From assembly GCA_934644775.1 (NCBI GenBank), contig CAKUDB010000002.1:1-64000 (forward strand): 64,000 nucleotides of DNA, written 5' to 3'. Source of the DNA: an uncultured bacterium (GTDB taxonomy: Bacteria > Vulcanimicrobiota > Xenobia > Xenobiales > Xenobiaceae). How positions within the stretch are numbered: the first letter of the stretch is position 1; each line of letters starts with the position of its first letter. The notes under the pieces are model-generated. The model did no database searches. It saw only the letters and a list, made by a program, of their open reading frames with translations, and was not told where the DNA came from. The translations under genes were made by a program, and so were the position numbers. This document shows, piece by piece, positions 44,860-53,390 of this stretch.

Positions 44860-46212
44860 ATGCGCAAAGCCTTATGTGGTTTGGCTATGGCCCTTTGTAT
44901 GGCTGCCGCTCCTGTTTCGGCTCAGGAAGTTGGCGGGGGAGATATGCAAGTCCCTTACACAGAATTTGATTTGCCTAACGGGTTGCACGTCATCTTACAT
45001 GAAGATCACACTATCCCTATGGTTTATACCAATATTTGGTACAAGGTTGGTTCGAGTAACGAGCAAGTCGGTCGCACCGGATTCGCCCATCTTTTTGAGC
45101 ATTTAATGTTTGAAGGATCTGGCCATGTCAAAGAGGGTGAGTTTGATCGCTTGTTAGAGGGAGTAGGCGGTAGCAATAACGCTTCTACCAGTACCGATCG
45201 CACCAACTATTATTGTTCTGTCCCCTCTTGTGCTCTGGAGTTGCCTTTATTCTTAGAGTCAGATCGCATGGGTTATTTGCTCGATTCTATGTCTCCTAAT
45301 GTAGTCGACAGTCAGCGCGACGTGGTCAAGAATGAGATGCGCCAAAGCTATCTCAATCGCCCTTATGCTCGCATGTGGTTAGAGTTGCCTCGTTTGCTCT
45401 ATCCTAAAGATCATCCTTACAACTGGCCTATTATTGGCTCTATGGAAGATTTGAGCGCTGCCGGTTACGAAGATGTAGTTAATTTCTTCAAAAAATATTA
45501 TGTTCCAAGTAATGCCAGTTTAGTAGTAGCTGGCGACATCGATCCGGTAGAAACTAAGCGTTTGGTAGAAAAATGGTTCTCCGAGGTTAAACCTGGCCCT
45601 AAGGTAGAGCATGTTCAGGCCCAGCCTGTGGAGCTTACCGGCATTGTCAAAAAAACCATAGAAGATAAGGTAGCTTTGCCTTTACGCTCTCAAAGTTGGC
45701 CTACTCCAGCTCTCTATGCCCAAGGTGACGCTGATATGGACGTTTTGGCCTCTATTTTGACTAATAGTAAAAACTCGCGTTTATATAAGCGTCTAGTTTA
45801 CGAATTACAAATTGTGCAAAGTATTCAGGCCGAGCAATCTAGTTCCGATTTAGGTTCTTGCTTTACTATTAGTTATATTCCTAAGCCGGGCGTCAGTCTC
45901 GATCAAGTACAAAAAATAGTTAATGAAGAGATTCGTAAAATCCAGGATAATCCGCCCAGCCAGCAAGAGATCGATCGGGTAGTCAATATGACCGAATCGG
46001 CTTTCTATGCCAACGCCGAGCTTATTTCCGAAAAGGCTGATATGCTCAATAATTACTATTGGCACTTTGGTAAGCCCGATTCTTTCTCCGCCGATTTAGA
46101 TCGCTATCGCCAAGTAACCCCTCAGTCCGTTTCCGCTTGTGCTAAAAAGTATCTCGATCTTAGTAAATATGTAGAAATAACTGTCGTCCCCGAAAAGAAG
46201 GAGGCTAAATAA
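44860..46212 (+). CDS. Exported M16-family zinc peptidase (catalytic subunit, second pair)
   Basis: 450 residues. The signal peptide MRKALCGLAMALCMAAA ends at VSAQ. The zinc motif HLFEH is at 77-81, with the third ligand E159 in KNEMRQSY. GGAGG sits nine bases before the ATG at 44860. The layout matches the pair at 16665-19544: an active M16 chain followed by a motif-less chain, here separated by two bases. Probably a periplasmic or surface peptidase. Confidence 0.92.
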   Translation: MRKALCGLAMALCMAAAPVSAQEVGGGDMQVPYTEFDLPNGLHVILHEDHTIPMVYTNIWYKVGSSNEQVGRTGFAHLFEHLMFEGSGHVKEGEFDRLLEGVGGSNNASTSTDRTNYYCSVPSCALELPLFLESDRMGYLLDSMSPNVVDSQRDVVKNEMRQSYLNRPYARMWLELPRLLYPKDHPYNWPIIGSMEDLSAAGYEDVVNFFKKYYVPSNASLVVAGDIDPVETKRLVEKWFSEVKPGPKVEHVQAQPVELTGIVKKTIEDKVALPLRSQSWPTPALYAQGDADMDVLASILTNSKNSRLYKRLVYELQIVQSIQAEQSSSDLGSCFTISYIPKPGVSLDQVQKIVNEEIRKIQDNPPSQQEIDRVVNMTESAFYANAELISEKADMLNNYYWHFGKPDSFSADLDRYRQVTPQSVSACAKKYLDLSKYVEITVVPEKKEAK

Positions 46213-46214
46213 GT

Positions 46215-47765
46215 ATGAAATTTTGGCTTACTTCTTGTATCTTTGTGTTAGGAATGTCTCTTATGGCTCAAGCTGAAACCCCGCTAAAAACTACTGCTAA
46301 TAGTCAAGCTCCCAACCGTCTGAGTCCTCCGCCTATTAGTGAGCCGGCCTCGGTCGTTATTCCCAAAATAGAAAAGCGCCAGCTCTCTAATGGTATTCCC
46401 GTTTGGTTTATGGAAAGGCGCACTACTCCCTTGGTGACAGCTTGTCTCTTTGTTAAAGCTGGAGCTGTCAACGAGCCTCTAGATAAAATGGGCTTAGCCG
46501 CTCTAACTGCCGAATCTTTAGATGAAGGTACCGCTAAGTACAACGCTTTGCAATTTGCCGAGCAGGCTGACAATATCGGCTCTTACTTTGGTATCGATCA
46601 ATCTTACTTCGGCTCTACTATTTCTTTAACCGTACCTGGCCAACGCTTGGACAAGGGGCTCGATCTCATGGCCGAAGCTGTGATCCATCCTACCTTCCCA
46701 CAAAATGAGATCGATCGCCTTAAAAAGTTGCGTTTGACCAATTTTATGCAGCAGCGCGAAGATCCAGCTTCGTTAGCTAGCTACGCTTTTAGTAGGCTTA
46801 TCTATCGTGGTGAGCCTACCAATAGGCAAGGCTATGGCTTAAACGGTTTAGCTTCTACCTATGCCGGTTTAACTCGCCAAGATGTAGTTAGTTACTATAA
46901 GCGCTATTATACTCCGCAAAATGCTTTCTTCTCTGTGACTGGAGCTGTCGATATCGATCAAGTAATGCGAGAGTTGGAAAGTCGCTTTGGTAAATGGCAT
47001 AAAGCTAAACTTACCGATAGCGAAGTAGCTGCCGAATTTAAGGCTGGCTTAGATAAAAAAGCAGAAGAAAAACATAGCGCTCCTTTATCGGCTTTACCCA
47101 AAACCACTTCTGGTGTGGGCAAGATCCTCTATGTTGTCGATCGCCCCGGCGCTCACCAGTCGGTTTTGCGAGTTGGTAGAGTAGGCTTTGCCAGAAATAC
47201 TAAACATTTCTTCCCCTTAAAAGTTATGAATACCGCTTTGGGTGGCTCCTTTATGTCTCGCTTAAACCAAAACTTGCGGGAAAAGAACGGCTATACTTAC
47301 GGCGCTCGCTCTATGTTTGTCTTCCGCAAGGAGGCCGGCCCCTTCTTGGTGGCTACCGATGTCCAAGCCGATAAAACGGTGGCCGCTTTGCGGGAAATTC
47401 TCAATGAAATCGGCAATATGAGCAAAAAGATGGCTGCCGATGAATTAGAGCGCACAGAAAATTATATTTGCTACGGTTATCCTGAAGCTTTTGAAACTAG
47501 CCTCAAATTGGCTCAGCGCCTTATGGAAATGCAGCTTTATAATTTGCCCGACGATTATTATGCTACCTATGTCGGCAACATCAGAAAGGTTGACGGCCAG
47601 GCTATGAATATTCCTCGTCTCTCTTTCTTCCGCCCTCAAGATATGATTATGGTGGCTGTGGGCGACGCTCAAGCTATAGCCCAACAGCTTAAAGAGGTGC
47701 CCGGCTGGCATATGGAGGTTCTGCCAGTCGAAGCCGTCATGGGCGCTGATGTGCCCTTGCCGTAG
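46215..47765 (+). CDS. Exported M16-family protein lacking the zinc motif (second pair)
   Basis: 516 residues with a signal peptide (MKFWLTSCIFVLGMSLMAQA). M16 blocks such as RQLSNGIPVWFMERR, MNTALGGSFMSRLNQNLREK and NGYTYGARSMF are clear. The zinc-site position reads GLAALTAESLDEG, so it is a non-catalytic partner like PqqL/PMPCA-type chains. AAGGAGG in the end of the upstream gene serves its ATG. Two stacked hairpins follow. Confidence 0.87.
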   Translation: MKFWLTSCIFVLGMSLMAQAETPLKTTANSQAPNRLSPPPISEPASVVIPKIEKRQLSNGIPVWFMERRTTPLVTACLFVKAGAVNEPLDKMGLAALTAESLDEGTAKYNALQFAEQADNIGSYFGIDQSYFGSTISLTVPGQRLDKGLDLMAEAVIHPTFPQNEIDRLKKLRLTNFMQQREDPASLASYAFSRLIYRGEPTNRQGYGLNGLASTYAGLTRQDVVSYYKRYYTPQNAFFSVTGAVDIDQVMRELESRFGKWHKAKLTDSEVAAEFKAGLDKKAEEKHSAPLSALPKTTSGVGKILYVVDRPGAHQSVLRVGRVGFARNTKHFFPLKVMNTALGGSFMSRLNQNLREKNGYTYGARSMFVFRKEAGPFLVATDVQADKTVAALREILNEIGNMSKKMAADELERTENYICYGYPEAFETSLKLAQRLMEMQLYNLPDDYYATYVGNIRKVDGQAMNIPRLSFFRPQDMIMVAVGDAQAIAQQLKEVPGWHMEVLPVEAVMGADVPLP

Positions 47766-47775
47766 CGCTGGACTA

Positions 47776-47876
47776 GGTATTTTGAGCTTTTTTTATCTTG
47801 GGAAAATAGTTTGAAAAGCTCAAAATACCACAAAAAAATATGGCTCTCGGAAAAAGTCTGAGAGCCATATTTTTTT
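47776..47876. terminator. Two consecutive long hairpins between convergent genes
   Basis: Hairpin 1 has a perfect 16-bp stem (47776-47791 with 47814-47829). Hairpin 2 has a perfect 16-bp stem (47833-47848 with 47860-47875), with A-rich and T-rich flanks that give a U-tract on both strands. Hairpin 2 serves the M16 operon and the minus-strand metallopeptidase. Confidence 0.9.
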
Positions 47877-47899
47877 GTGACGGCAAAATTTAGGCTAGA

Positions 47900-49366
47900 C
47901 TAGCTAATCATAGTATTTCTTTCGATAGTCATTTTGCCGTCAGTCCAGCGCACTACACCGATATAGGCATTGCCATTCTTGTCGAAAAGATCTTTCTTTT
48001 CCACAACTTGGTTGGGCTCGGTATAGAGGATGGAGCCATTTTGGATGTGCATCTTCATATCGTTAATGAGATCCTGTCCGGGATTATCATTTTTGACGCC
48101 GATACCGCTAGATACTTTGGCCGTAACTTCGGCACCGGAGAACTTGCCAAACTCGGGGCCCTCTAAGGTGACGGTCATATCGTGAGCTGGAAGAGAAGCC
48201 ATAGATACGCCTGAAGGGGTGTCGTCATCATCAAAGAGGATATTGCGATCCTGCATACAGCTCAAAATGATGTCGTGGTTCTTGCCGCCCATCTCTTCAT
48301 CGGCTTTAAGCATACAAAGGGCAATGTCGCGGTAGGTGGCATTTTCTTTGGGAGAGATATTGATAGCTTTGGCCAAAATGTCCATACTTTCGTTGCCCGC
48401 AGCTTTGATAGCTTTGGCAGCATCCATACCGTCAGCCATATTGCGCTGAGTCATGGCGGCCATAACATCATACTGAGCACCGCTAAAAATGCGCGACCAG
48501 CTATGGACTTCGGTAGTTAAGGGATCGGTACCGGAAGGGTTGCGATCGACGGTGTGGGGAGCTTGCCACTTAAAGTCGTTAATTAAACTGCGCACGTGGT
48601 CGCCGCCGGTGACGTTGCGTCCGGCTTCGTTATTGATGGTGCGTCCTAAAAGCTCGCCGGTAGCTGATAAACAATTGGGCTTATGTAAGTCGCCGCCACA
48701 CTCTTGGGCAGCCAATTCGCATACCTGATCGTTTTGGCTAGACATATAAAGGGCGGTCAAGTCGCCAAAAGCTTCGTGGAACCCGTTGGTGTCGGCGTGC
48801 CAAGAAGATAAGAAACCGGGACGAATAGCGTCTAAAATAGCGTGGCCAGCTTCGTGGGAGACTACTTCGCCGGAGCTGCCGCTATAAACTTGTTGGCCAG
48901 TGACGGGATCTTTAGCGTGGAAGAAGTTCAAAGACTCGTCCTGACGGGAATAGTAAGCGTTAAGCATAACGCCGCCGTCGGGGACAAGCTTAATTTGCTT
49001 TTCGCCAAAAGCCCAATTTATATCTTGACCAAACTTTTCGCTCATGGCATTGACGGTGGTCTGAATAGTGGCCATAGTATTGGCGGCTATATATTGACGT
49101 GTGCCTTGATTGAAAACATATTGGCCATCTTTGTTGGGGCGCAAACCGTCTTTGTCGGCCAAACGTACGTGCTCGCCTTCGGGAGCTTTTTTACTACCGG
49201 TTGTGATATTGGGCACCTGGATAGTAATAGGATCCATGACCAACTCGTCTTGAGGATTATAAGAAAACTCCGGCCCTTTTACTTCAGTATCAACCTTGGT
49301 GGCGCTTAGGCCGCTGGTCGGAGCCGTGTAAGCCATAGAGCTTACACCACTAATAGAATTTAACAT
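47900..49366 (-). CDS. HExxH metallopeptidase (gluzincin-like), paralog A
   Basis: 488 residues. Zinc site: HEAGH at 171-175 and a downstream glutamate in NGFHEAFGDLTALY (E198), the M4/M36-type gluzincin arrangement. There is no signal peptide or membrane segment. The N-terminus MLNSISGVSSMAYTAP resembles that of paralog B. The last 50 residues are nearly identical to paralog B. A calpain- or thermolysin-like role in the cytosol is possible, but a non-classically exported effector is my preferred inference. Stop lies just after the bidirectional terminator. Confidence 0.82.
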   Translation of the reverse strand: MLNSISGVSSMAYTAPTSGLSATKVDTEVKGPEFSYNPQDELVMDPITIQVPNITTGSKKAPEGEHVRLADKDGLRPNKDGQYVFNQGTRQYIAANTMATIQTTVNAMSEKFGQDINWAFGEKQIKLVPDGGVMLNAYYSRQDESLNFFHAKDPVTGQQVYSGSSGEVVSHEAGHAILDAIRPGFLSSWHADTNGFHEAFGDLTALYMSSQNDQVCELAAQECGGDLHKPNCLSATGELLGRTINNEAGRNVTGGDHVRSLINDFKWQAPHTVDRNPSGTDPLTTEVHSWSRIFSGAQYDVMAAMTQRNMADGMDAAKAIKAAGNESMDILAKAINISPKENATYRDIALCMLKADEEMGGKNHDIILSCMQDRNILFDDDDTPSGVSMASLPAHDMTVTLEGPEFGKFSGAEVTAKVSSGIGVKNDNPGQDLINDMKMHIQNGSILYTEPNQVVEKKDLFDKNGNAYIGVVRWTDGKMTIERNTMIS

Positions 49367-49616
49367 TTTTCAACAACCTCTCGTGAAAATGTATCTGGAG
49401 TCTTCCTACCCCTTATCTTACTTTTTATTCTAAGACTAAGAGCGTTACTTCAAGCTACAAAAATATGTATTTTTAGTAAGTCAAATAAAACCTTTTTACC
49501 GGAAGTGGTAAAACAAGAAAAGCCCTCCCACACTCTAGCCACATATTCAATCTCGCACTGGTGTAGAAGAGCTTTTCGATTTCTATAGCCTAAGATGCTA
49601 TAAGGTAGAATAATGA
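49367..49616. other. Intergenic region between the metallopeptidase paralogs
   Basis: The 250 bases hold no supported gene. A stem of 17 positions with three mismatches (49510-49526 with 49562-49578), followed on the minus strand by TTGTTTT, probably ends the paralog B transcript. An AAAAATA/TATTTTT palindrome lies near 49460-49475, upstream of paralog A. Confidence 0.4.
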
Positions 49617-51092
49617 CTAGCTGATCATCTTGTTGCGCTCGATAACCATCTTGCCGTCAGTCCAGCGCACTACGCCCACATAAGGATTACCATTCTTGTC
49701 GAAGAGATCTTTCTTCTCTACTACTTGGTTGGGCTCGGTGTAAAGGATGGAGCCATTTTTGATTAAACGCTTCATATCTTTAGCTAACTTATCGCCAGGA
49801 TCGCTCATCATACCTATGCCGCTAGAAGCTTTACCACTTACCTCGGCACCGGAGAACTTGCCATACTCGGGGCCATCTAAAGTGATAGTCAGATCGCGAG
49901 GCTCAGCGGTAATACCCATAGTCTCGGCGGGAGTATCGTCGCCCTCTTCAAGAATATTTCTCTCTTTGAAGGCGTTGAGAATGATATCGTGAGCCTTGCC
50001 TTCGTTGCTGCGAGCGTCGATTTTAAGCATACAAAGGGCGATGTCGCGATAAGAGGCATCGTGGCTAGGGGAGATACTGACCGCTTTAGTAAGGAGTTCC
50101 ATACTCTCTTGGCCGGCAGCTTTGATAGCTTTGGCAGCATCCATACCGTCAGCCATATTGCGCTTGGTAATAGCGGCTACTACATCGTATTGGGCACCGC
50201 TGAAAATGCGAGACCAGTCGTGCATCTCGGTAGAGACGGGATGCTCGGGAGTAGGATCTTCGCCTTCAATATTGTTGGGATCTTCCCATTTGCAATCGTT
50301 AATCATGCAGCGGACGTAGTCTCTGTCGGCGTCGTGGATACCATACTTATTATTGATAGCGCGGCCCATATGCTCGCCAGTGTCGGAGAGGAGGCTGGGC
50401 TTACTCAAATCGCCGCCAGTTTGCTGAGCGGCCAATTGGCAAACCTCGTCATTTTGAGTAGACATATAAAGGGCGGTCAAGTCGCCGAAAGCTTCGTGTA
50501 AGCCGTTGGTGTCGGCACTCCAAGAAGTGAGGAAGCCAGGACGCACGGCGTCTAAAATGGCATGGCCTACTTCGTGGGAGATAACTTCGCCGGAAGCACC
50601 AGAATAAACAGTCTCTTTCTTCACGGGGTCGAAATCGTGGAAGAAGTTCAAAGACTCTTCGTCACGGGAGTAATAAGCATTTAAGTCGACGCCTGCGTCG
50701 GGAGCTAAACCGATCTGCTTATCGCCGAAAGCGAAAGTAATATCGTAGCCTAAGATTTTTTCCATACTGTCGATAGTATGCTGAATAGTGGCCATACTAT
50801 TGGCGGCTACGTAATTTTTGGTACCTTTATCGAATACGTAAGAACCGTCGGAATTGGGCTTAAGACGCTCGCCTCTTATGAATTTTACATTTTCGGTGCG
50901 GGGAGCCTTAGCGGTCTTTCCGTGCTCGGTATTGAGGTCTATGGTAATAGGATCCATAACGGTCTCGTCCTGGGGATTGTAGGAAAACTCCATCTCCCTA
51001 GTTTGGGCAGCGTTATTGGAAGAAGTAGCTTCGAGCTTATCGGCAGGAGCTGAATAGGCAGTGTAATTTACACCATTTATTGAACCGATCAT
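49617..51092 (-). CDS. HExxH metallopeptidase (gluzincin-like), paralog B
   Basis: 491 residues. HEVGH at 173-177, third ligand E200 in NGLHEAFGDLTALY. It aligns with paralog A over its full length, with long shared blocks such as RNMADGMDAAKAIKAAG. The two differ most in the first 70 residues and in the segment after the zinc site. No signal peptide. The N-terminus is MIGSINGVNYTAYSAP. It is divergent from the ADP-ribosyltransferase-like gene, with a 230-base shared regulatory region. Confidence 0.82.
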   Translation of the reverse strand: MIGSINGVNYTAYSAPADKLEATSSNNAAQTREMEFSYNPQDETVMDPITIDLNTEHGKTAKAPRTENVKFIRGERLKPNSDGSYVFDKGTKNYVAANSMATIQHTIDSMEKILGYDITFAFGDKQIGLAPDAGVDLNAYYSRDEESLNFFHDFDPVKKETVYSGASGEVISHEVGHAILDAVRPGFLTSWSADTNGLHEAFGDLTALYMSTQNDEVCQLAAQQTGGDLSKPSLLSDTGEHMGRAINNKYGIHDADRDYVRCMINDCKWEDPNNIEGEDPTPEHPVSTEMHDWSRIFSGAQYDVVAAITKRNMADGMDAAKAIKAAGQESMELLTKAVSISPSHDASYRDIALCMLKIDARSNEGKAHDIILNAFKERNILEEGDDTPAETMGITAEPRDLTITLDGPEYGKFSGAEVSGKASSGIGMMSDPGDKLAKDMKRLIKNGSILYTEPNQVVEKKDLFDKNGNPYVGVVRWTDGKMVIERNKMIS

Positions 51093-51149
51093 AGTAAAAA
51101 GACCTCGTTTAGAAGTGTGAATATCTCGGCAAGCTGAGCTGCCGGATCT

Positions 51150-51216
51150 TTAACATTAACTTTCCCTCGCCACAATTGTAACGCTTTGAGAGAAGGTAAA
51201 GTTAATTAAATGTTAA
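51150..51216. promoter_or_regulatory. Inverted repeat in the divergent regulatory region
   Basis: TTAACATT+AACTTT (51150-51163) is mirrored by AAAGTT and AATGTTAA (51198-51216), with an extra AATTA on the right side. The site lies midway between the divergent paralog B and transferase-like genes, where an operator controlling both would be expected. Confidence 0.45.
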
Positions 51217-51334
51217 TATGTAGCCGCTTTGGCGCATAAAAATAGTAAAAAGGTAACTTCGTTTCCCCATAAAGAGCGCTGTATGTGTTATCCTAAGAAG
51301 CGTAGAAAATTTTATTTTTTTTGTGTTAGGTGCC

Positions 51335-52369
51335 ATGAATATTAGTTCTGTAGGCATGAACTCTATGCCCTCTTACAATATGAAGATCGACAACTCTGCC
51401 CCAGCGGCTAAGAATGCCGCTGCCCCCCAGTCGGCTGCCGATATTTTTGAAAGCTCTTGGGATAATTTAAGCCAGCAAGGCTCAGTTAAAGATAGCTCTT
51501 TACCCTCTGTTTCGACCGATAAGCAAAAGGTACAACTTTCCGACGAGGCGGTAGGGAAAATCTTGGGGCAGATCGTCTCTAGCGAAGGCCAAGAAAAGGC
51601 TGCTCCAGTTGTTGCTACTACTGCAGGCCCGCTTTTAATGGACCAAGAGGAGTTTCAGGCTGCCGGCTTAGGAATCTTTTGTATAAAAGATTTAGATGCT
51701 AACCGTCTGCCGTCATTAGATATGGTCAAAGATTATGACTATATTAAGCCTGAAGATGCAGTAGAAAATTACCAAACGAATGTTAAGCCCGACCTAAATA
51801 TAGTTGAACGCGGCTGTATTAAAGCTTATTGTGGCGTAGCTTATTTGCAAATGAATGGCTATTTATTGGGCAATAAGAAGAGCCCCTTAGGGGTAGTGCG
51901 TCGAGCTACTGAGTGTATGAGCGGCGCTTTAGAGCGCCACCAGGTTCCCCAGGGCTCGATCCTTTACCGCACAGCTAGTTTAGCTGAGTTGCGCAACTAT
52001 ATGAGCTCGGACGATTACGAAAAGTTTGCTGCTATGCAGGTCGATTGCTCTACCGAAGAGCTCACTCCTTACTTGGAAGCCAAAATTACCGGTACCCAAA
52101 CTAAGCGCAAAACCTTCTTATCTACCACTATCAATCCTGAATTTAATTTCCAAGATAAGCCCAAAGTCGCTACCAAGCTCTATATCGGCGACAATGTGAA
52201 AGGCATCTATGTCGCTGCCGATAAGAAGCTCTCTTCTTTCCCCGAGGAAGAAGAATATATTTTGGCTCCCGATACCAAAATGACCGTAATGGGAGTAGAG
52301 TATAACCAAAAGAATAAGGGCTTTGTGTTGAGTGTCTTTGCCGGCGATCTTCCTAAAAGCGAGGCCTAG
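51335..52369 (+). CDS. Putative ADP-ribosyltransferase toxin-like protein (R-S-E clade)
   Basis: 344 residues from ATG 51335 (AGGTG five bases upstream); a GTG at 51323 is the alternative. The C-terminal part fits the ADP-ribosyltransferase exoenzyme fold: Arg in ILYRTASLAEL (R212), the S-T-T block FLSTTINPEF (S263) and the ExE motif in FPEEEEYILAPDTK (E305, E307), in the expected order and spacing. The N-terminal 90 residues are Ser/Ala-rich and probably disordered, with no signal peptide. Target unknown. A 72-codon gene follows after three bases. Confidence 0.72.
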   Translation: MNISSVGMNSMPSYNMKIDNSAPAAKNAAAPQSAADIFESSWDNLSQQGSVKDSSLPSVSTDKQKVQLSDEAVGKILGQIVSSEGQEKAAPVVATTAGPLLMDQEEFQAAGLGIFCIKDLDANRLPSLDMVKDYDYIKPEDAVENYQTNVKPDLNIVERGCIKAYCGVAYLQMNGYLLGNKKSPLGVVRRATECMSGALERHQVPQGSILYRTASLAELRNYMSSDDYEKFAAMQVDCSTEELTPYLEAKITGTQTKRKTFLSTTINPEFNFQDKPKVATKLYIGDNVKGIYVAADKKLSSFPEEEEYILAPDTKMTVMGVEYNQKNKGFVLSVFAGDLPKSEA

Positions 52370-52372
52370 TTT

Positions 52373-52591
52373 ATGAATACAAAGCCAAATCAAGCCGAAG
52401 CTTTATTAGATGAAGCTGTTGCTTCTGCTAAAGCGGCAGAGGTAGTAGCCCAGCGTCGAGAGAGCGAGATCGTTTCGCTAGATAAGAGCGATATAAGAGA
52501 TTTGCTGCCAGCTAATGAGCGGGCCCAAAAAGAAGCCCAAGCTGCCGAATTTGAACGCCTCTGGCAAGAGAGGCGTAAGGCTAAAGAGTAA
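52373..52591 (+). CDS. Small helical charged protein, downstream partner of the transferase-like gene
   Basis: 72 residues, predicted almost wholly alpha-helical and rich in Ala, Glu, Lys and Arg (DEAVASAKAAEVVAQRRE, EFERLWQERRKAKE). No signal peptide or known motif. It starts three bases after the transferase-like gene and is followed by a strong terminator, so the two form a bicistron. An immunity protein or an export chaperone would fit that position; the sequence alone does not decide. Confidence 0.6.
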   Translation: MNTKPNQAEALLDEAVASAKAAEVVAQRRESEIVSLDKSDIRDLLPANERAQKEAQAAEFERLWQERRKAKE

Positions 52592-52608
52592 GCAAGGCAA
52601 AAAGGCGT

Positions 52609-52657
52609 AAAAAAACGGAGCATTTGCCCCCTTAAGGGGGCTGTGCTCCGTTTTTTT
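52609..52657. terminator. Bidirectional terminator
   Basis: Seven A plus CGGAGCA pair with TGCTCCG plus seven T, around an inner GCCCCC/GGGGGC stem. It ends the transferase bicistron, and its A-run could also act on the opposite strand. Confidence 0.92.
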
Positions 52658-52685
52658 ATGTTGTGTGGTGTTATGTGTGGTCAAT

Positions 52686-52720
52686 TCGCCTATCGTTTAT
52701 GTTGTCCATTCTGTCTGAAT
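52686..52720 (-). repeat. Degenerate copy of the 3' end of the pseudopilin gene
   Basis: On the minus strand this stretch reads SDRMDNINDRRI, matching LDRMGNISERPI at the C-terminus of the pseudopilin (52750-52785). The copy sits about 20 bases beyond the gene's stop and is not translated with it. Confidence 0.55.
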
Positions 52721-52727
52721 GAACCTA

Positions 52728-53390
52728 TCATAAATCACGCTTAACGTCGATTGGCCTCTCGCTTATGTTGCCCATTCTGTCCAGGCTAATTTCCACACCA
52801 TTGTGGACACTTTTGCCTTCATAATGGAGTATTCTCATCTTGCCATTAACGTATGGAGTTCCGTTAGGTCTAAAAGCCATAGCAAACGAAGGAGTCGCAC
52901 TGGCAGCTTGGCCGCTTTCGTAAATTCCCAACCAGACTCCTTGAGAAATGTTTTGGGCTCTGGAGGCCCAACCGGCTTCAGCAAAACCGCTGCTGACCAA
53001 AAGAGTTACTTGATCGGAGGAAGACGAACCGACTGAGCCCTGATTAACTAAAGTCTGCCCGTTATAAACACGCCAAACGAAGCTGTTCCCCCTGTTAATT
53101 TGTCTAAAGTCACCGAGCCGATTAAAGTCTCTCTCAACAGCTTGAGGGCGAACCCCATCAGTTCGGACGAGTTGTCCAGCCGATTGGGCTACAGGAGGAA
53201 TTTCCCGGATAGCTCCACAAAAGCGCTCCATCTCTTGATTTATATTTGTTCTGGCAATATTGCGACGATGATTGCCTATACCGATAGCGGCCAGAACACC
53301 GATAATGGCAATTACAACCATCAATTCAATGAGAGAAAAACCGAAGGCTTTCCTCTGGCGGTGCGGTGATGTAAAAACTTTCATACTCAT
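52728..53390 (-). CDS. GspH/FimT-like minor pseudopilin
   Basis: 220 residues. The prepilin motif is FGFSLIELMVVIAIIGVLAAIG: cleavage after G17, Phe at +1 and Glu at +5. The mature region is a beta-rich minor pilin with Ser runs (VGSSSSDQVTLLV). Prepilin peptidase is required and is not in the window. ATGA overlap with the upstream membrane protein gene couples their translation. GGGAG lies five bases before the ATG. Confidence 0.85.
   Translation of the reverse strand: MSMKVFTSPHRQRKAFGFSLIELMVVIAIIGVLAAIGIGNHRRNIARTNINQEMERFCGAIREIPPVAQSAGQLVRTDGVRPQAVERDFNRLGDFRQINRGNSFVWRVYNGQTLVNQGSVGSSSSDQVTLLVSSGFAEAGWASRAQNISQGVWLGIYESGQAASATPSFAMAFRPNGTPYVNGKMRILHYEGKSVHNGVEISLDRMGNISERPIDVKRDL

Noticed and set aside
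47900..51092. Metallopeptidase paralogs as a mobile element or transposon cargo
   Set aside because: No transposase, terminal repeats or target duplications are visible; simple tandem duplication explains them.
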